From contig DASWJX010000306.1 in assembly GCA_036396915.1 (NCBI GenBank), positions 1 through 16,785 of the forward strand: DNA of 16,785 nucleotides, in the 5' to 3' direction. The stretch comes from BM509 sp036396915 (GTDB lineage: Bacteria > Desulfobacterota > Desulfuromonadia > Desulfuromonadales > Geopsychrobacteraceae). This document shows positions 13,517 to 16,785 of this stretch, one piece after another. Below the pieces are notes generated by a model. The model was not told the DNA's origin and did no database searches. It saw only the letters and a program-made list of their open reading frames with translations. Made by a program: the position numbers and the translations under genes. Within the stretch, counting starts at the first letter, position 1; each line of letters opens with the position of its first letter.

Positions 13517-15937
13517 CTAAAACGCCTCGTTCTCGGTCCGCTCGATCACCTCCTGCTGCAGATCGGCGTTCATGTCGTTGAAGTAATCGCTGTAGCCGGC
13601 CATCCGCACCAGCAGATCCCGGTACTCCTCGGGGCACTGCCGAGCCGCCTGCAGGGTGGCGGTGTCGACGACGTTGAACTGGATGTGGTGGCCGCCCAGC
13701 GTGAAGTAGCTGCGGATCAGCTGCCCCAGCCGGACGATATCCTCATCGCGCTTGAGCAGACCGGGAAGAAAGCGCTGGTTGAGCAGGGTGCCGCCCGACA
13801 TGCTGTGGTCCAGCTTGGCCAGCGAGCGGATCACCGCCGAGGGGCCGCGGCGGTCGGCGCCGTGGGAGGGTGAGGTGCCGTCGGAAATCGACTTGCCGGC
13901 CGGGCGGCCGTTGGGGGTGGCGCCCAGCACCTTGCCGAAATAGATGTGGCAGGTGGTGGAGAGCATGTTGAGGTGGAAACTCTCCCCCTTGGTGTTCGGC
14001 TTGCCGTCGATGGCGGCCAGCAGATCGGCGTAGACCCGCAGGGCGATGTCGTCGGCGGCATCGTCATCGTTGCCGAAGCAGGGCGTCTTGTTGAGCAGCG
14101 TCTGGCGCAAAAACTCCTCCCCCGCGAAGTTCCCGGCCAGCGCGCCGAGCAGCTGCTCCATGCTGAAGGTTTTGTCCTCGAAGACATGTTTCTTCAGGGC
14201 CGACAGACTGTCGGTCACCGTCCCCAGCCCGGTGCACTGGATGTAGTTGGTGTTGTAGCGCGGGCCGCCATCGTAGTAGTCGCGCCCCTTCTCGATACAG
14301 TCCGCGATGACCACCGACAGCAGCGGCGCCGGGGCGTACTTGGCGAACATCCGGTCGATGTAGTTGCTGACCCGCACCTTGGTCTCGACGATATGATTGA
14401 GCTGCCGGACGAAGGCGTCGTACAGCTCGGCGTAAGCCGTGAACGCGCGCGGATCGCCGGTCGCGATGCCGACCCGCTTGCCGGTGAGCGGATCGATGCC
14501 GTTGTTGAGGGTGATTTCCAGCAGCTTCGGCACGTTCAGGTAGCCGGTAAGGATGAAGGCTTCCTTGCCGAAGGCGCCGACCTCGATGCAGCCGCTGCAG
14601 CCCCCCTCGCGGGCGTCGCGCAGCGACTTGCCCTGGCGCAGCAGCTGTACCACGTAGGTGTCCGGATTGAACACCGAGGGGTAGCCGTGCCCCTGGCGGA
14701 TCACCCGGCAGGCGGCGTGCAGGAAGCGGTCGGGGGTCTTGCTGCTGATGTGTACCGCGTTGCCCGGCTGCAAAATGTGCAGCTCCTCGACGATCTCCAG
14801 CATGATGTAGCTGACCTCGCTGACGCCGTCCCTGCCGTCGCCACTGATGCCGCCGATGTTGATGTTGGTGAAATCGTTGTAGGTGCCGCTCTCGCGGGCG
14901 GTGATGCCGACCTTGGGCGGCGCCGGGTGGTTGTTGACCTTGATCCAGAAGCAGCAGAGCAATTCCTTGGCCCGCTCGCGGCTCAGGGTTCCGGCGGCAA
15001 CCTCCGCTTCGTAGAAGGGCGCCAGATGCTGGTCGAAGTGACCGGGATTCATCGCGTCCCAGCCGTTCAGCTCGGTGATGGTGCCCAGGTGGACGAACCA
15101 GTACATCTGGATCGCCTCATGGAAACTGCGCGGCTTGCGGGCCGGAACCTGGCGGCAGATCTCGGCGATCCGGCGCAGCTCCGCCGCCCGTAGCGGATCG
15201 CTCTCCGTCGCCGCCAGCTGCTCGGCCAGTGCGGCGTGGCGCTCGGCGAGCAGGATCAGCGCGTCGCAGGAGATCTCCATCGCCTTCAGCTCTTCCAGCT
15301 TGTCGGTGGCTTCGGGATCATTCATGAAGTCGAGGGCGGCGATCCCGGCGGCGATCTGCTTTTTGAAATCGAGCATCCCCTTGCGGTAGATCTGCCCGTC
15401 CAGCGCCGTGTGGCCGGGGGCGCGCTGCTCCATGAACTCGGTGAACAGCCCGGCCTCGTAGGCCGCCCGCCATGCGTCCGGCACATGATCGAAAATCCGC
15501 TCGCGGACGGTCCGGCCCCGCCAGTAGGGGATCACCTCGCGGGCGTAGGTGTCGATATCTGCGTCGCTGATGCGGTAGCGCTGCTGGTCGCGGCTGTTGA
15601 GGATGCGGAAGTCCTCGACGCTGTGACAGGTCAGCTCGGGAAAGGTCGGCACCGCCTTGGGCGCGGGGCCGCGCTCGCCGACGATCAGCTCGTCGGCGCC
15701 GAGGTAGAGGGTCTTCTTTTGGCAGTGATCGTGAAAATTCAGCGCCCGCAGCACCGGGATCGAATGCTTGCCGTAGTTTTCCCTGTAAAAGGCGGTCTCG
15801 TGCAGCGCCCGCTCGATCGACAGGCTCGGCTCGGTCTCAACGCTTAACTTGCGCAGTCGCTGAATGCGCGGATTCATGCCCGGCCCGACGGCGGATTTGC
15901 GCCGCGGGGCGGCTTGCTGCGTATCGCTGGTCTCCAT
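13517..15937 (-). CDS. hypD: trans-4-hydroxy-L-proline dehydratase (glycyl radical enzyme)
   Basis: An 806-residue glycyl radical enzyme that removes water from trans-4-hydroxy-L-proline to give (S)-1-pyrroline-5-carboxylate; cytosolic and oxygen-sensitive. The radical loop is RMAGYSDYF with Gly781, and the thiyl radical cysteine is Cys450 in GCSGCIEVGAFGKE, with Glu452 two residues later. Compared with residues remembered for Clostridioides difficile HypD (H160, D278, S334, D339, F340, C434, E436, Y450, T645, G765), this protein has the same residue at number plus 16 in all ten cases: H176, D294, S350, D355, F356, C450, E452, Y466, T661, G781. That separates it from choline, diol and isethionate lyases. 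ATG 15937 has AAGGGAG 7 bases upstream; it adds about 16 residues at the N-terminus. Some related enzymes act on other hydroxyproline isomers, which cannot be fully excluded. Confidence 0.93.
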   Translation of the reverse strand: METSDTQQAAPRRKSAVGPGMNPRIQRLRKLSVETEPSLSIERALHETAFYRENYGKHSIPVLRALNFHDHCQKKTLYLGADELIVGERGPAPKAVPTFPELTCHSVEDFRILNSRDQQRYRISDADIDTYAREVIPYWRGRTVRERIFDHVPDAWRAAYEAGLFTEFMEQRAPGHTALDGQIYRKGMLDFKKQIAAGIAALDFMNDPEATDKLEELKAMEISCDALILLAERHAALAEQLAATESDPLRAAELRRIAEICRQVPARKPRSFHEAIQMYWFVHLGTITELNGWDAMNPGHFDQHLAPFYEAEVAAGTLSRERAKELLCCFWIKVNNHPAPPKVGITARESGTYNDFTNINIGGISGDGRDGVSEVSYIMLEIVEELHILQPGNAVHISSKTPDRFLHAACRVIRQGHGYPSVFNPDTYVVQLLRQGKSLRDAREGGCSGCIEVGAFGKEAFILTGYLNVPKLLEITLNNGIDPLTGKRVGIATGDPRAFTAYAELYDAFVRQLNHIVETKVRVSNYIDRMFAKYAPAPLLSVVIADCIEKGRDYYDGGPRYNTNYIQCTGLGTVTDSLSALKKHVFEDKTFSMEQLLGALAGNFAGEEFLRQTLLNKTPCFGNDDDAADDIALRVYADLLAAIDGKPNTKGESFHLNMLSTTCHIYFGKVLGATPNGRPAGKSISDGTSPSHGADRRGPSAVIRSLAKLDHSMSGGTLLNQRFLPGLLKRDEDIVRLGQLIRSYFTLGGHHIQFNVVDTATLQAARQCPEEYRDLLVRMAGYSDYFNDMNADLQQEVIERTENEAF

Positions 15938-16035
15938 GGTCGATCTCCCTTAACTTTTTCCGCCGCAGGCGGGCTGATTGTCGTAACAACAGCCGGGTCC
16001 AATGGTAGGTCGGCTGTGATGATGAAGTGGGACAT
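15938..16035. other. Proximal hypD leader
   Basis: Non-coding. It carries the hypD ribosome-binding site AAGGGAG just before the start codon and a small CCGCC/GGCGG hairpin (15960-15972). I found no -24/-12 promoter in this part. Confidence 0.45.
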
Positions 16036-16103
16036 GGGCGCATGCAATGCGCCCCTCCGGCGCAATAAACATCCGGCGATGTCGGGGCGCATTGCATGCG
16101 CCC
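16036..16103. repeat. REP-like double hairpin in the hypD leader
   Basis: A perfect 20-base inverted repeat (16036-16055 and 16084-16103) is separated by 28 bases. Each arm is itself a hairpin: GGGCGCAT-GCA-ATGCGCCC on the left and its mirror on the right. The element can fold as two small stems or one long stem. This is typical of paired REP sequences; a GGTAG tetramer-like foot lies nearby at 16004-16008. It would be transcribed as part of the hypD leader if the sigma-54 promoter at 16197-16212 is used. Confidence 0.78.
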
Positions 16104-16196
16104 GATTTGCTCCGGGCCAAGGTGTCTGTTTTAACAGGGATGCACGGTGATGAACCGGGACCCAGGCCCTTGCCCTATCCCCCGTATCCCCTTTAG

Positions 16197-16212
16197 AGCA
16201 ATTTGAATACCA
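16197..16212 (-). promoter_or_regulatory. Candidate sigma-54 promoter of hypD
   Basis: The minus strand reads TGGTATT-CAAA-TTGCT. The -12 box TTGCT is a full match, GG-N10-GC spacing is exact, and the -24 box keeps TGG. RNA would start near 16186, giving an unusually long leader of about 250 bases that includes the REP-like double hairpin. No better -24/-12 match was seen closer to the gene. Confidence 0.6.
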
Positions 16213-16538
16213 AGCGCAGAGAGATTTTCCCTGGCGGGCAGACAACCGACCGGAATCATGAGTTTTTTTATCGCAGCCCGGGCCATGCGGGCGGCCCGCT
16301 CAAGGGCTCAAGCATTCTTTCAGGAATAAACAATTCACGGATGAATAATTCGACAACATGGCCGGTTCCGCAAGCGGTATGGCGACCGTCGGGCACCGGA
16401 CGTGTTCTTTATTTTTTGTGTTAAAATTACCGGGGCCATTGTCCCCTGGACGCCGGCCCGATGCGCGGCGCGGCGGAGCTGCGCCGCGGCAAGGATGGCT
16501 GTCCGCCGATTGCGCTTTTTCTCACCGGGTGATCCGTG
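16213..16538. other. Intergenic region between hypD promoter and the next divergent gene
   Basis: No credible gene is present. The region carries a GC-rich imperfect hairpin around 16275-16310, an AT-rich patch with TTAAAAT near 16420 that could be a -10 for the gene at 16539, and a second GC-rich hairpin around 16465-16490 (GCGGCGC facing GCGCCGC). Upstream sites for the sigma-54 activator of hypD would be expected here, but I cannot identify them. Confidence 0.4.
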
Positions 16539-16785
16539 ATGAAACTTGGCCTGTCCAGAGATGAATTCGATTATACCATCCCGCTGGTGGTGGCCTTTTC
16601 CGGCTGGCTGGTGCTGCTCGCCTATCTCTACTACAGTTACATCCAGTACAACCAGGATATCGTCAGCCTCGTTTTCTCCGCCGACGGCACCGCCCGCACC
16701 GGGACCTTGCTGGTCCTGATCGCACCGCTGACCAGCGGCATCCTCGGCTACGCGCTCAGAGAACGGCTGAAGATGTACCGGACCG
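16539..16785 (+). CDS. Partial membrane protein, N-terminal end only
   Basis: The frame from ATG 16539 (alternative GTG 16536, with GGGTGAT a few bases before) stays open to the window edge and gives 82 residues. Two hydrophobic segments are visible: about 14-35 (IPLVVAFSGWLVLLAYLYYSY) and 57-76 (LLVLIAPLTSGILGYAL). A basic stretch (RERLKMYR) follows the second. This layout suits the membrane anchor of a sensor kinase, GGDEF or similar signalling protein, but the output domain is outside the window and no family can be assigned. Confidence 0.65.
   Translation, partial: MKLGLSRDEFDYTIPLVVAFSGWLVLLAYLYYSYIQYNQDIVSLVFSADGTARTGTLLVLIAPLTSGILGYALRERLKMYRT

Noticed and set aside
13946..15193. A 415-codon open frame on the + strand opposite hypD
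   Set aside because: Antisense shadow; hypD has every catalytic motif in the other strand.
16380..16395. TGGCGAC-CGTC-GGGCA as a sigma-54 promoter for the right-edge gene
   Set aside because: GG-N10-GC spacing fits, but both boxes are poor elsewhere and the surrounding DNA is GC-rich; not better than chance.
16203..16424. A 73-codon frame in the region upstream of hypD
   Set aside because: No ribosome site, no recognisable pattern, and it overlaps the sigma-54 promoter region.

Overview
The window is high-GC DNA (roughly 60% or more, estimated by eye) that most resembles a respiratory deltaproteobacterium of the Desulfuromonadia (Geobacter/Desulfuromonas/Pelobacter-like). The reasons are a membrane-anchored c-heme sensor with a Tll0287-like (DUF3365) domain, a small secreted c-type cytochrome, a sigma-54 regulator with -24/-12 promoters, a glycyl radical enzyme, and several REP-like dispersed repeats. 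This placement is inference; no rRNA or marker gene is present.

Layout. (1) 227-1033 (+): an inositol-monophosphatase family enzyme with a clear sigma-70 promoter. (2) 1034-1397: a non-coding stretch that ends in a dispersed repeat. (3) 1398-3247 (+): a probable operon of a PATAN-like small protein, a heme-binding periplasmic sensor with HAMP but no output domain, and a monoheme cytochrome c, closed by a strong hairpin. (4) 3314-6416 (-): a three-gene transporter operon (MOP/MATE/ANKH-like protein, then two EamA permeases whose genes overlap). (5) 6625-15937 (-): a coherent amino-acid catabolic island. (6) The right edge holds the start of an unidentified membrane protein (+).

The island is the most interesting part. 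Reading in the direction of transcription it has a glycyl radical enzyme, its radical-SAM activase, a PAS/sigma-54 activator, a monofunctional proline dehydrogenase, a 120-aa unknown protein, a 36-aa membrane peptide and a PutP-type sodium/proline symporter. The glycyl radical enzyme carries every active-site residue I remember for trans-4-hydroxy-L-proline dehydratase (HypD), all at a constant offset of 16 residues. HypD makes 1-pyrroline-5-carboxylate (P5C) from hydroxyproline, and proline dehydrogenase makes P5C from proline, so the two routes meet at one intermediate. No P5C dehydrogenase or P5C reductase is in the window.

Regulation. There are good sigma-54 promoter matches upstream of both the proline dehydrogenase (9867-9882, complete TGGCACG -24 box) and hypD (16197-16212), with the sigma-54 activator gene lying between the two. 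The leader of proline dehydrogenase also contains a factor-independent terminator between promoter and start codon, and the hypD leader contains a REP-like double hairpin. The proposed reading is a hydroxyproline/proline oxidation regulon in an anaerobic respirer, unlike the Stickland-type setting in which HypD is best known.
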